A stretch of 64,000 nucleotides of DNA. Source: Heterotrichella gracilis. Taxonomy: Eukaryota; Sar; Xanthophyceae; Tribonematales; Xanthonemataceae. Within the stretch, counting starts at the first letter, position 1, and every line of letters begins with the position of its first letter. Made by a program: the position numbers and the translations under genes. Below the pieces are notes generated by a model, which saw only the letters and a program-made list of their open reading frames with translations, made no database searches and was not told where the DNA came from. The stretch covers positions 186,001 through 250,000 of the forward strand of contig JAULBX010017747.1 of the NCBI GenBank assembly GCA_032358255.1. The letters are read 5' to 3'. Below are positions 50,201-61,321 of this stretch, in pieces.

Positions 50201-52401
50201 TCATGCCCTCCCATGTGATGCCACATCACAAGCGCCATCACTTGAACACGCCACGACCTTAATGCATGGCTACTAGGCCACCCAATGCCATAACATGCAA
50301 CCCCAGCCCTGGCGCCCCACCTTTGTCGGCAGCTGCACGCCGTACACCCTCGACCACCCTGGTGTCCTTGCATTGAGCACCACCTTGAGGCCAAACAGCA
50401 CTGCAGAGAACCCCACCGCACATGTGGTGAAGTAGTGGCCCGCAAGCTCAGGAAGGAGCAGTGCGCCTGCCTTGGCCAGCAGCACCACCAGTGCGTGCGA
50501 CACCAGCAGCAGCTCAGTGATGAGGAGGGTGAAATTGGCGCTGCCCATCAGGGGCTCCAGTTGCGCACCCTGGGTGAGTACAACAGTTGGTTGTTTAGTT
50601 ACATGCATGAGCACAACAGATGGAATTATAGGGATAATAATGACAGAGCAAGCATTCTGATGAAGTTGAACGGCTGTAACACATAACGAACGGCTGTAAC
50701 ACATAACGACCCAAATCTCACTGTAGAGTTGTAAGTAGAGGGTTTCAGAATACGGGTGTGCATTGGGGAGTGGGTTGCTTTGATACGCATGCTTAATTTG
50801 TGCATGGCTATGGCCTCTACTGGTGGATGGATCCCATCTGGGGCACGCATGCACCTGGAGGCTGGTTCAGAGGGAGTGGTTTGCATGGGTGAACACACTA
50901 TTGCATGGAGTGAGCTGCGCTGCTGCTTGGCTCAGAGATCGCGTTGATTTATCATCAAACTGTTGAGTCAGCGCCCTTGCGCAGGATAGTTTTTTTTCCT
51001 CATAGCAAGCAGGCAGCGGAGGCATGCACAGCACACATGCGGGTGCATGATGGTTGACTGGGGGATGCTGGCAACCATCAAGGAACGGCAACTCGATGCC
51101 AATCATTGATAATGTGTCTATGCGCACAGAGCACATGGTTCAATGAGGCTGATCTTTGACAACAGTCTGGAGTGCGTGGTGTGTGGTCAACAGTGCAGTG
51201 GTAAATGCATCCAACCTGGGGCAAGCATGTGGGCTGTATTTTCATAGGTTGCATTGTACCATGACACGCGCATCAACCTCACCCCATGTCCATGGCTGGT
51301 ACGTAAGATATACAGTCCAAGAATAAATGGCAGGGATTTGGTCTGGGTTTGCCTGGCAAACAGGCTTGGTGCAGTTGGGGTTACCTTCCAGATAAGGGAC
51401 GACATGTTGTAGAACAGGTGGTACTCGTCCCCATGCAGGAATCCTGACCAGGCTAGCCGAGGCCACTCCTTGCCCTACACACATCAATGTGTGTTGCTTC
51501 AGATACTCACCATGACTGGTAAAGTTAACAATGGTAACAATTTTGCCAGGTGCAATGCGTCATAGGTGCAGCGGCATGCTTAAGCGGTTTGCTTGCGGGC
51601 AAGAACCTTGGATAAAGAGGATGTTGCTCTCAGTGAAAGATGTTGACACCTTTGCTTTGTGGGATGGATATCTAGCAGTGGGCACGAGGGGCACGCGTCT
51701 CACCTGCCATATTCGTGAAGGCAGCAGGCACCCTAACCGGACGCTCGGCACAAACTCAAAGCCTGGGAGGTCCAGGAAGAGGAGCACATTGACTGCAAGT
51801 GAGGAGCTTGTTGTCAAGTTTCACGCATCCTGCCAAGCAAGGCAGGTTGCCGTGGTATAAAGCCTGCCTATTTTGTGCCTTTTTGTGCCTTCTCAGCACA
51901 TGCAGGATGTCATTTGATGGTACACAATCACCTACTTGGATCTCACGTTGATTTTGTGTGTGCGGAGGGCCAGCACCCTCATGCAAAGGCAAAGCTGTGT
52001 CAGAGACAAAGGTGCCTGGTGTGGCACCAACAGAGAATGCCAACAAGCTCAGTACGCATACAGCCTGGGTGCTCCTGGCGCACTGGCAGACTTTAAGTGA
52101 AGCAGTATGCTGGACCATATTATATTGCTGGTGCTTCAAGCTACACGAGTTCAGATACAGTGCCAGACTTCAGTAGCAGAAGAGAAAGTGTATGGTTCGC
52201 CGGATGCATGCATGCATATGCAGTCTCTCCCATCATACCAGCAACAAGGAATAGCGTCACAGGAGGCTTGTTTTCGAGCTGCGATATCTGTTGAAACAGA
52301 AGAAGCCCTAACCTCAGAACCTGCTGCTGTTTGTAAGCGTTGATTGGAGTTCGTTGGGCATATGCCCGCCTCATCGCAGACACAGTCCAGTGATCCGCCA
52401 A
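47267..52401 (-). CDS. Rhomboid protease(s): RBL14-like module plus PARL-like module
   Basis: Rhomboids cut peptide bonds inside membranes with a Ser-His pair. Exons in gene order: 52401-52239, 51792-51704, 51474-51385, 50569-50321, 49851-49633, 49344-49170, 48844-48612, 48222-48063, 47682-47267; all join in frame to 597 residues. Module 1 (residues 1-250) matches plant RBL14/animal RHBDD1: FLHGDEYHLFYNMSSL, GFSAVLFGLKVVLNAR (Ser169) and VPNASFLGHLCGILAGL (His219). Module 2 (about 260-597) has seven hydrophobic segments with NGGVSIVYALLA (Ser515) and DIAAHVAGAATGF (His569), so its serine motif is GVSI rather than GxSG. The join exon 5/6 (TGG/ACC) keeps phase. Alternatively these are two genes: module 1 would end at a stop in 49555 and module 2 start at an in-frame ATG at 49431. 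Membrane protease identity is sure for module 1, probable for module 2. Confidence 0.8.
49433..49492 (-). repeat. Copy of rhomboid exon 6 start
   Basis: GATGAATGTGCGAGTCTGGG at 49438 and following GGTTGGACCAGCAGGG repeat GATGAAGGTGCGGGTCTGGG and GGTTGGACTAGCAGGG at the true acceptor (49330-49380). Further shared bases (GTGGTGCATATG / GTGGTGCATGTG) extend the copy into the intron. Confidence 0.88.
50668..50707. repeat. 20-base direct repeat
   Basis: GAACGGCTGTAACACATAAC occurs twice in a row in the rhomboid gene's third intron. Each unit contains TGTAA on the plus strand. Confidence 0.9.
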
Positions 52402-52819
52402 CTATCTACGAACATAGAGTAGCAACCATTACGATTTTCGGCAGGGTTTATGTGCTTGAAGCACGGCGCGTCTCATATTGAATGTGTGGGCGCTGGGTAA
52501 TATGTTGATGACAACAATATGCATGCACATTATGTATCGCCTTAACCTTATTGCAAACCCCTGCGCAAGGTTTGTCTAGGCAATAGCTATTTAGGTCAGG
52601 GCCAGTCCGCCGGGGCATCCCTCACAACAATTGCAGAGAATAGCACCCTGTTGAACTAAGCAGCGACCAGGCCCATGATATCACGCCACAAACCTGCCGC
52701 CATGGAGAGATGCATGCATTCATCGCTCACATTCCAGGCTTTTTACTAGACAGTTTACCGCTTGTACTCGTGGCCAGCTGGAAACAAAATTGAACTGGGT
52801 TTGGTGAAAGCACCACAAT
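52402..52819. promoter_or_regulatory. Divergent promoter region, rhomboid / RPS17
   Basis: Only 418 bases separate the two start codons, so both promoters and 5' UTRs must lie here. No motif beyond GCATGCAT-rich stretches is evident. Confidence 0.5.
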
Positions 52820-53472
52820 ATGAAGGAGTTCGTCGGAAAGGTGTGCAAACCTTCCATGCTGCATATGCATGCATATGGCATCGCAAGGCTCCGCGCCTCT
52901 GTAAAGGCTCAATACACGTTGTCCTATGCACACACAGGTCGTGTCCAACAAGATGCAAAAGTCTGTCCTGGTGGCGGTGGAGCGGTTGTGGCAACATCCA
53001 AAGTACCCCAAAGTACTCACGCGGCACACCAAGCTCATGGTAGGGCCAGCTCTGCCTTCTCAACCTCACAGAACCCTTGCCACTTGACCCTGCCTACCTT
53101 TACTTCCAAGTCTGGGTGCTTGTTGCAAGACCATGCTTGCTATGCGCAGGCGCATGACGAGGAGGACGCTTGCAACATTGGGGACACAGTGAAGATTGTT
53201 TCCTCGCGGTAAGGTCACATGCTTTTGACCGCTTTTTTAGCTTATACTTCCTTGCACGTTCATCCACAAGCATTTTTGCTTGTCGCAGGCCTCTTAGCAA
53301 GAGGAAACACTGGGTGGTGACTGACATCTTGTTGCGAGCCAAGGTGTATCACGAGGACACCGCGGCAGGAGCGAAACCCGCTCCCGCAAAGTCAGCAGTG
53401 CCCAAGCCCGCGTCTGCATCTGCACTTGGCGGCGCACGTGGCTTTGCAGCTTCATGTCTACAGCAGTCGTAG
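52820..53472 (+). CDS. RPS17: Ribosomal protein uS17, bacterial type, probably mitochondrial
   Basis: Small-subunit protein that binds 16S-type rRNA. Exons 52820-52840, 52938-53039, 53150-53208, 53289-53472 give 121 residues. The core reads VVSNKMQKSVLVAVERLWQH, then YPKVLTRHTKLMAHDEEDAC, NIGDTVKIVSSRPLSKRKHW, matching the uS17 OB fold almost end to end. The first coding exon is only 21 bases (MKEFVGK) and was chosen because it supplies the conserved Gly-Lys before VVS. A 40-residue Ala/Pro/Lys-rich tail follows the core. There is no long transit peptide, and the YPKVLTRHTK form is closer to mitochondrial than plastid S17, so I favour the mitochondrion; a plastid copy is possible. Confidence 0.88.
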
Positions 53473-54609
53473 GCAGCAGCCGCATGCCAAGTGGCGTAAA
53501 CTGCAGCGCTGGGCTGTCAGCAGGAGTTTGGTTGGGGGCCCACGTGACAGCTTATTCGGGAGCCATGCCAGTGCAGTATGGGCAGGGAATATTCTGCAGC
53601 AGCTCGGTGAACAAGTCATCCAACCCGCTGGAGTTGCTGCGTGCAATGGTGGCAGGGGCGAGCCACCAGTGCAGCTGAACTGCACAACAGGGGCTGGGTG
53701 GGGGACGCAGCTTAGTAGTGCCCACTTTTTATGCCAAGCATCAGTGCACCCAACGCTTCAATTTGGCAAAGGTTACTTTTGGATGCTATCAATATTTCCA
53801 GGGAACCTCGTCAGTTTGGTGCAGCAGACAGGCACTTCACTGCCTTTGGAAAGTGTAAGGCTCTGCTTAATACCACATTCTTTTCGCAATTCGCAATAAC
53901 TGCAAAATTATTTTGCACAGCAAATACGCGCGCACAGCCTCTCAGTGAGAGAGAGTGACTGTAAGTCATTTTCGGACACTTTTTGTCCGATGAGACAGTG
54001 ATATTCCCAACTGCAGCACTGCCATGTGTAAAATACCACTAAATGCTGTTGCGCAATGGCACATGCATGATTCTGCAACACTCGACACTGTCAGGTCCCC
54101 GTGGCAAAGCAGTTAAGCCTTGAATGAAGGTTACCCCCTAAAGCCCGGTTAATGAAATTCAATATACCTGTTTACAAGTCCCGCCCTGACGACCATCATG
54201 GCAATAGGAGATCTTCAACGAGTTGTCATAACAGGCCCCGCATTGCACAGTTTATCATGATTTTAAAAAGTGAAGTACACTCCACTGTGTGACATTGTTG
54301 ATGGTATAATTGTCAGGTGCACAGGTGCATGCTGATTTACCAACTGCCTGCCTAGTGCTGGATTTGGTAGAATTCGGCTGGCCGGCAGTGGGGCTGCAAC
54401 TGCTAGTCACTAGACACTGTGTCTATAGCCAGCTCTTGATAAGTCTGTCAAAGTGGACATGAAAAACAATGAACGCAAATCAAGAGGCGAAATGCCTGCT
54501 GCCCCTACCCCTGTCCCCGCTATACCAGCCCTGAATCACTTCTGGTCCTGCACTGCGAGCTGCAGCCTCCCTCAGTGACTCAGGTAGCAATGTGCATGTG
54601 TCTTTCTCC
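53473..54609. other. Convergent intergenic region, RPS17 / HPR
   Basis: No exon supported. TGTAA at 53854-53858 (plus) and TTACA near 54172 (minus-strand TGTAA) are candidate 3' signals. Confidence 0.4.
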
Positions 54610-57600
54610 TTAAGCCTTGGCGATGCCGAGATCCGCTGCGTTCACGATGCTGGGCGACGCCTTTGGGGTTTGATCAAAGGGCCCATCCACAAAGGGCAGC
54701 ACATCCATCTGGCTCCAGGCGGGGTAGCCCTGCAACCTAGCAGCCACATTGCAGGCAGCCAGGGTGGCCTGCGCAGAAGGGGGAAACGGGAACTTAGGCC
54801 AGCTGACCACATGTTGCCTGGCAGTGGGGTAGGGCAGGCATTGAAAAACACAAAAAAGTCCTAGCTGGGGTCATATAGATCACGACTCAGTGCTCACACC
54901 TCACGCCGCGACGGCCGACATGACCCAGCAATCGCCCTGTCAGTGTTCACGAGCCATTCACGAGCTAGAATGCAAGCTCCAAGGTCATTTCCCTCATACA
55001 TCTTAATCATCTCAACTCCAAATGCCCGTGCATCAAGTTCAGGGTTTAGGGTTTAGGGTTTAGGGTTTGTGTGGCCAGCCAAGCCAAGCCAAGCTACGCA
55101 CCATCCCCGCGCGCGTCCATAGCGATGCGGATGCGATGTGTGGCACAACCACAGCGTTGGGGCAATCCGCCAGGCCGGGCTTCATGAGGGGCTCGTCCTC
55201 AAACACATCCAAGCCAACCCTACACGGAGGTTGAAAACAAGGAGTCAGCATGCACAGGGCACATGCAGGTGGGGTCCCTGGCTATGCACGGTTGCCTCAG
55301 AAATACATCTTCCCCACACCGCCACCATCACCACCTTGCTTTGGACCATGCTATCAGGAGGGCCAGGATGCATTCATGTCGGTAGGTAAAGCGCCCAATG
55401 AGCCCCTTCATCCCCTCGTCCCTTTCCCAGAAGAATACAATCTTGCTCCAAAGTCCCCACCTGAAGTCTGGGTTGGCCTTGAGGTGCTCCACCAGCGCCA
55501 CCTCGTCGATGCACGGCCCCCGCGCAGCGTTCACCAGGATTGCGTCTGGCTTCATGAGGGACAGGCGCTCCTTGTTCATGAGGTGCTGCGTGGTGGCGTC
55601 CAGGTTGCAGTGTAGGCTCACAACCTGAAGGGCATAACTCAAGTAAGACAATGAAAAAACTTCCGCAACAACCCGATGAAGGTGTAACCATTGGTAACTC
55701 TCTGTAATCTTGGTTTTGTGCGAAAAGCGGCCCGATCGTTGTCACATATTCTTCACCCAACAGTGGGTGCTCCCACCATTTACCCAACGCATGAGCCACA
55801 CCTGAATCCCCCCGACTTAGGTGCGAATGAAGTGTGTGATCGACATCCGTGGGCCCCCATGTGACACCAGCAGGGCCGGCAACATCGATGGGCCTCAATC
55901 CCGCACGACCAACACATGCCATATATCAGTGCAAGCATAGACCCACCCGGCGCCACATGCGCTAGGCAGGTCACTAAACTAGCTGTATTGCTGAACTGCA
56001 GGTGATTAAATTCCAAACCCTAACAACCTAAACCCCATGCCACAGCAGGGTCAAGGCTGTTAGGGTTTAGGATTTGGGGGTTTGCACTCACATCGGCCTC
56101 CTTGAGCACATCCTCCACGCTGTCCAGCCTGGTGACCGTCACCCGCGGCTCCCCATGCGCCTCCAGCAGGTCCCCGTAGGCCTTGATGTACGCCTCAAGC
56201 TTGGTGTTGGGGTAGGGATCGTAGTACACCAGGTTCATTTTGTGCCCCTCCACCATCATGCGAGCGTAGGCGGTCCCAATGCGCCCTGGACATTTAAATT
56301 GTGGGTTTATGGATCAAGAATTAATATCCAGATTGGAATGCCATGCTGTGAGGCTGGTGGTCCAAGCAGGGGCTGCTTGCATTGTATTAGATTTGGTGTG
56401 AAGATGATACTCAGGCAGCTCATCCATATGTTCTGTACATTTTGTAAGGCACGTAAAACCGGTGCTGGACTAGCAAGCATTGGCTCTTCAATTCCTCCCT
56501 CCCATTGCAGCCCAATGGCGATGCGCCACCGCCACATGCACATCGCACACCATCCATGTGCAGGGTACAGCATAGGTGCCTACAGCTTGGCGTGCCACCC
56601 GCCTGGTTTTTCATGATATGTGGCCATCAGCCGGGTCACATGCATACAAGGCTTGGCGCCTGGGCACCCAGCTGTCCCGTACACCCACCTGCCCCAACGA
56701 TGCCCACCGTCTTGTGCTGCAGCAGGTTGCCGATGAACAGTGTGGGCAGCCAGCCCTTGTACTCCCCAGCGCGCATGAAGCGGTCCGACTCCACCACCCT
56801 CCTTGCGGCGGCAAAGGTGAGCGCAAGCGCCAGCTCAGCGGTGGTGTCAGTGAGCACACCTGGAGGGGGGCGGGGCAGCTGGGGTTCAGGACCCGCCCAA
56901 AGGTTGAACACAGTCCACGTGGGAGATGAGTCCCATACGCTGATCTGGTGCCAGTTGTGGTCATGCTGCGTGATAGTGGCGTGCAAGCTGTCATGGTGAT
57001 TCGCATGCTGCAACCACTCGGTGGTATGGGAGCCTTTGTGAAAGAGGTCCCATAGCCCTTGTTTGACCAGGCAAATAGCGACCATGCATGGGTGCGTGAC
57101 CACCGTGCGGGATGGCAAGTGGCCAGGGCTGTGCGCATGCCCACCTGGTGTGTTCCCGACAGGGATGCCCCGCTCAGTCGCTGCAGGCACCTTGACATTG
57201 TTGTACCCCACCGCGTAGTTGCTGTATGCGGTCCCGCCAGCCTGCTGCAGCGCTGTGAACAGCTCCTCGCTCCAGTCCTGAGGGACCGATGGATGGATGG
57301 TGAGCCGCGTCAGATGGATGTGTGGGGTGCAGGCTAGGCGGCGTTGCAGTGCTACTTGAGGGGCGTCACTGGGAGGTTCACGCCTATGGCTTGGTGGGTA
57401 GGGTGCAAGCTTTGCAGCGTTCACCCTCCCATTGTGGCTAAGCCCCTGACACGCATTGTGCTTGAAGCAGGCCATAGAAGTGTCTGGCATGGCGCATTGC
57501 TGCATGGCCACGTCTATGGTGCACCCACTGGCTAGCTAGGTCGTACTGTCTTGGAGAGGCCCAATGGACTGCCCAGGTTATAACTCATGGTGACTTTGTG

Positions 57601-58070
57601 AGTTATATGAACCTAGTACTTATGTCTGCAGCGTTGCACCAGAAGGTTTACCTCTGTTAGCTGGCCTATCACACCGTCGCACTTGCTGCCAATCAGAGTC
57701 TTGATGGTGGCGTTGTCGAGGATAGTTTGATCTGAGGTGCACACCTCCACTCGGCAGCCAGAGGACGTGAGTACGTTCAACCAACGGTCACCTGGCAGTG
57801 GTTTTGTGACCAGTACACGTTTGGAACCGCTCTCGTTGTGAACCTGCAGGGCACACATGTTTGTTGGGTGGCATGCAACCCTACTACCATAGCATTCCCA
57901 AGGACACCCAATCTAGGTATCCTCCAAAGCACTAGTCGGACCTCTATGGGGATGCCGTTGATAGATGAAGAAGCCATTGTCCTTTGCAGTGCAAAAGTCG
58001 CTGGCAAGCGGGCACTCGCTCCAACCCTGCTAGTCAGCTGACGGAATGCAGTCAGAAATGCCATGGCCAC
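54610..58070 (-). CDS. HPR1: NADH-dependent hydroxypyruvate reductase (glycerate dehydrogenase)
   Basis: Reduces hydroxypyruvate to glycerate in photorespiration. Exons in gene order: 58070-57942, 57843-57652, 57277-57145, 56859-56689, 56285-56092, 55624-55461, 55219-55102, 54768-54610; 419 residues in frame. Closely parallels plant HPR1: KCDGVIGQLTEDWSEELF, AVGYNNV, TVGIVGAGRIGTAYARMMVE (Gly207-x-Gly209-x2-Gly212), NAARGPCIDE (Arg308), DVFEDEPLMKPGLAD (Glu337), VVVPHIASAS (His355). The catalytic Arg-Glu-His set is complete. The first ~35 residues are rich in Ala, Arg, Ser and Thr without acids, like a mitochondrial presequence. The C terminus is GIAKA, not the SKL-type peroxisomal signal of land plants. 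This fits mitochondrial photorespiration known in chlorophycean algae. Confidence 0.94.
55041..55068. repeat. Interstitial telomere array (TTTAGGG)4
   Basis: Four consecutive AGGGTTT units in the last intron of the HPR gene, 34 bases from the donor of exon 7. Further single TTTAGGG motifs occur in the fifth intron near 56062. Confidence 0.95.
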
Positions 58071-59143
58071 TAGGCATGCATATGTCGTGACAGGCAGCAG
58101 TTACGACGTGCGGAAGTACCGGTGGCAACAAAAGACTCCGACTTGGTTTGCACAATATAAGCACGTCCACCTTTGTGGGTTGTATGAGATAGCATTTGCG
58201 TTGCTCTAGTACCGGGTGAACATACCATACAAACAGGGACGAGACAGAAACACCCTACCCAGTATGACTATTCCCCTGACCCCCAACCCTGCCCACCACT
58301 GGTCCAGTGGAATATTATGTTCAACACCGTTGCAGTTCCATGGCATGTGTGGAATAAGCTACAGGCTCTTTCATATTTGGGTGCAATTGCTGCAGAATGC
58401 AGCAGCCGTTTGATTAACCGATGATGATATGCAAGGCGGTGGACACCCTGATGAGCTAGTGATACTGTGTGACTGAAAACATGTGTACACCAAATTATGG
58501 AGCTACAGAACATCAACTGAGGTCCTCGTTCCAGTCAGCATGAACAACCCGCAATGGAGTGGCACTTCAGTGCGCATGCGTGGGACCAATGTCATGCCCG
58601 GCAACGGTTGGAAATACCTAAATTATTTAGGTATTATACGTTTGCGTAACTGCAACAAGTGTCCACAACCGTATAGACATGGGAAAAGACTGAAAGCAGT
58701 TCAATGTGCGGCACAAAGGTACACGTGATGCCCTGCTGCCGTTGTCAATATGCACTGCGTAATGTTGCCAAGTGCACGCGTGGCACACACCAATGCAGCC
58801 AATATTCCACCCATTCTGATTTGCATGTGTACGAGTGTGCTGCAAACCTTGCCTCAGTCACAACCGCCCCCAGGCCCCAGCGCCATCGTTGCATTGTCAT
58901 ACGCCATGGTGCATGCCGCCCCAGTACCAATCCATGGAAATGTGCACAAGCACAGCTGGCCCACGCTATAATGCCACAGCCCTGCACTGCCATCCCACTG
59001 AGCTGAGTTGCAGGAGCCTAGCCAGGCCTTGGCAGCATATGTCCCAGCCCAAGGTATCATGCTGCATCTGCACCTCGCCTGGCCGCTCCCCCGCCCAGCC
59101 TGCCAGTCCACCCGCATGCCCCAGCGCAGCGTCTGGCTAATTG
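58071..59143. promoter_or_regulatory. Upstream region of HPR gene, 3' flank of PQ-loop gene
   Basis: Both neighbours are on the minus strand, so this holds the HPR promoter and the PQ-loop 3' UTR. No exon or clear element is visible. Confidence 0.4.
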
Positions 59144-61321
59144 CTATAACACCTCCGCACCCCCCAGCAGCGGCTGCCGCGCCCCGTCCTCCTCCTTCTT
59201 CCTCTTCCCGTTGTAAAACACCCCCTGGCTGTAGATGGTGACGTCCAGCGACACAGTCCCCAGGCTGCCGATCAGCCACGGCAGCTGCTGCAGAAGCCGC
59301 TGCAGCGAGTAGGTCCTGATGATGATGCCGAGGCCGTAGCTGCTGTTGGCCGCCATGGCGCACACAAACATGCCCATGGCCAGGCCCTCCACCGAGCGGC
59401 GCTGCGCGTTGCGGATGATCTGCGACACCCGCGAGCACAGGTACAGGACCGAGGAGATGTAGCCCAGCACCGTGCCCACCGCCCTGCAGGCGGGAGAGGG
59501 CGCGCGTCAGTGGGAGGCGGCGGCTGCGGGGTGGGCATGCGTGCGGGCCCGGTGGTGTGTGGCCGCCATTGACTCCAAGTACAGTGCACATGTGCATGCA
59601 TCATCGGAGCTAATACCCCAACAGTCAACAGCCGCTGCCTCCCAACAACTATGCATGCACCACAACAATTCCCTTGCTCACCGTAGCCATTGCAACTGGC
59701 CTGGGTCGCCCGAATGCTCCATCAGCATGCGCCCGCCATGTACCGCCCTCACCCCACCACCGCCCGCTGCAGCGCTCAGCTGCCAGTGCAGGAGCACAAC
59801 AGAACCAATCGCCAGCAGGGCACTGCAGAACATGGGTGAAAGCGTTTGCATCGACGGCGGAATGGCTGCAATGTAGCGTGACAACATGTGGTCGGCAGTG
59901 CCAGGTAGATGCATGGGCAGCACTGCGTCGCACCTTGCTGGCTTGCCCACCAGGCCTGGCCGAAGGGTTGCCATTCCCTCTACCGGCATCAGCGGGTTTG
60001 CTTCCACCTCCTCCCCTTCCGCTGTGTCCTGGCATGACGGAATGGCATATTAGGGGCCTAAATCCCTCGTCACATGCAACCCATGCACGCATGCACGTAT
60101 AAACCCATTTAAGACTGCTGGCATGTATTGTTTACATCACATCTGCGTACTGCACATTGATCCCGTTCAATCCATGTGTATTCAGGGCGTGATACACCTA
60201 TGCTGATAGACCACTGGGCACATGATTCTAGAAAGATAGAGGTATGCCACGAATACCGAGTCGGTACATGGCATGACAGTGAGTGCCACTGGGTGATGAT
60301 GCCCCTCATTTACTGGTACCTGTGGTTGGCTAGCATCACCCTCAGTGCCATCCTGGCCGGTGAGTCGGTGTGGTTGGTGATGGTGGTGGTGGTGTCGGTG
60401 CGCATGGTGGTGGTGCCGTTGCGCAAACACGTACAGCCGCTCTCGCCGCCGCTGCAGTGTGCTGTAGTAGATGTACTGTAGCATGAGCAACATATCCATG
60501 AAGATGAAATACCTGCGCATAAAGAACCATGCTAAATCAAGGGCAGGCATGATTTGCATAAGCGGAATATTAACAATTGCTGATGTCATTCTTGCTGGCA
60601 AGGATCGCTTTTGAGCATGCGCATGGCGGTATGACGCTGTACAGAGAACATGGTTACTCACGTTGCCGTGAACAGTGTGGTTGGCAGCTGCTCCCCATTC
60701 AGCAGTGATCCCAGTAGGTTGAAGGTATCGCCCTGCACGCAACATCCGCTTGTTCATATCTCGTGCAGGTGGCCAGGTCTATCACACTATGCTGCAAGCT
60801 GAGACTGTTGTGATGCATGGGACAAACGCACCAGCAGCCACTGTGCCAGGAACCACGCGCTCAGTGCCTCTGCGCTTTTAGTTTTGAAGTTCTTCAGGAA
60901 CTGAGGTATCTGCGCCACCATCCAAAGCATGATCGACATCAGGCTGATGATGAAGCCGGTCATGTCTCGAGTGCTGCAATAAGGAGTTACTTGTTATAGG
61001 CTTTCAATACCCACACCGTTTGAGGGGAAAGCCTACAAAACAACGTTCACCCAGACAGTACACGATCAACAGGCTGTACAACGATGACTCTTATCTCTTC
61101 AACCAGTGCGCAACTGCCCGCCGTACTTACTTATATATACAGTCATAGAGGTAAGTCTGAATGAACTGGTTGGCACCAGGCTGACATTGGGCCCCTCCCA
61201 TAGTGAAGTATAAATTGTTAAGTGCACTCTCAGCCGAGTCAACCACGACAGCAAAGGGATGCCAATTGGTCTGTCCTGTAGCATTCCTGCACCAAAAATT
61301 CACTCGGCAATGCTGAACCAC
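59144..61321 (-). CDS. PQ-loop repeat membrane protein (PQLC2/Ypq-like)
   Basis: PQ-loop proteins of this type export basic amino acids from lysosomes or vacuoles. Exons in gene order: 61321-61131, 60973-60832, 60732-60662, 60512-60320, 60028-59682, 59483-59144; 427 residues if the start is at 61321. PQ-loop 1 is VAQIPQFLKNFKTKSAEALS; loop 2 is SRVSQIIRNAQRRSVEGLA, where the Pro is replaced by Ser. Other marks are WFLAQWLLGDTFNLLGSLL and MFVCAMAANSSYGLGI. Between the halves is a loop with HHHHAHRHHHHHHQPH (about residues 168-183), coded by a CAC repeat. The N terminus is uncertain: an acceptor-like TGCAG at 61289 suggests that the true first exon may lie further upstream, carrying a signal peptide. 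Confidence 0.85.
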
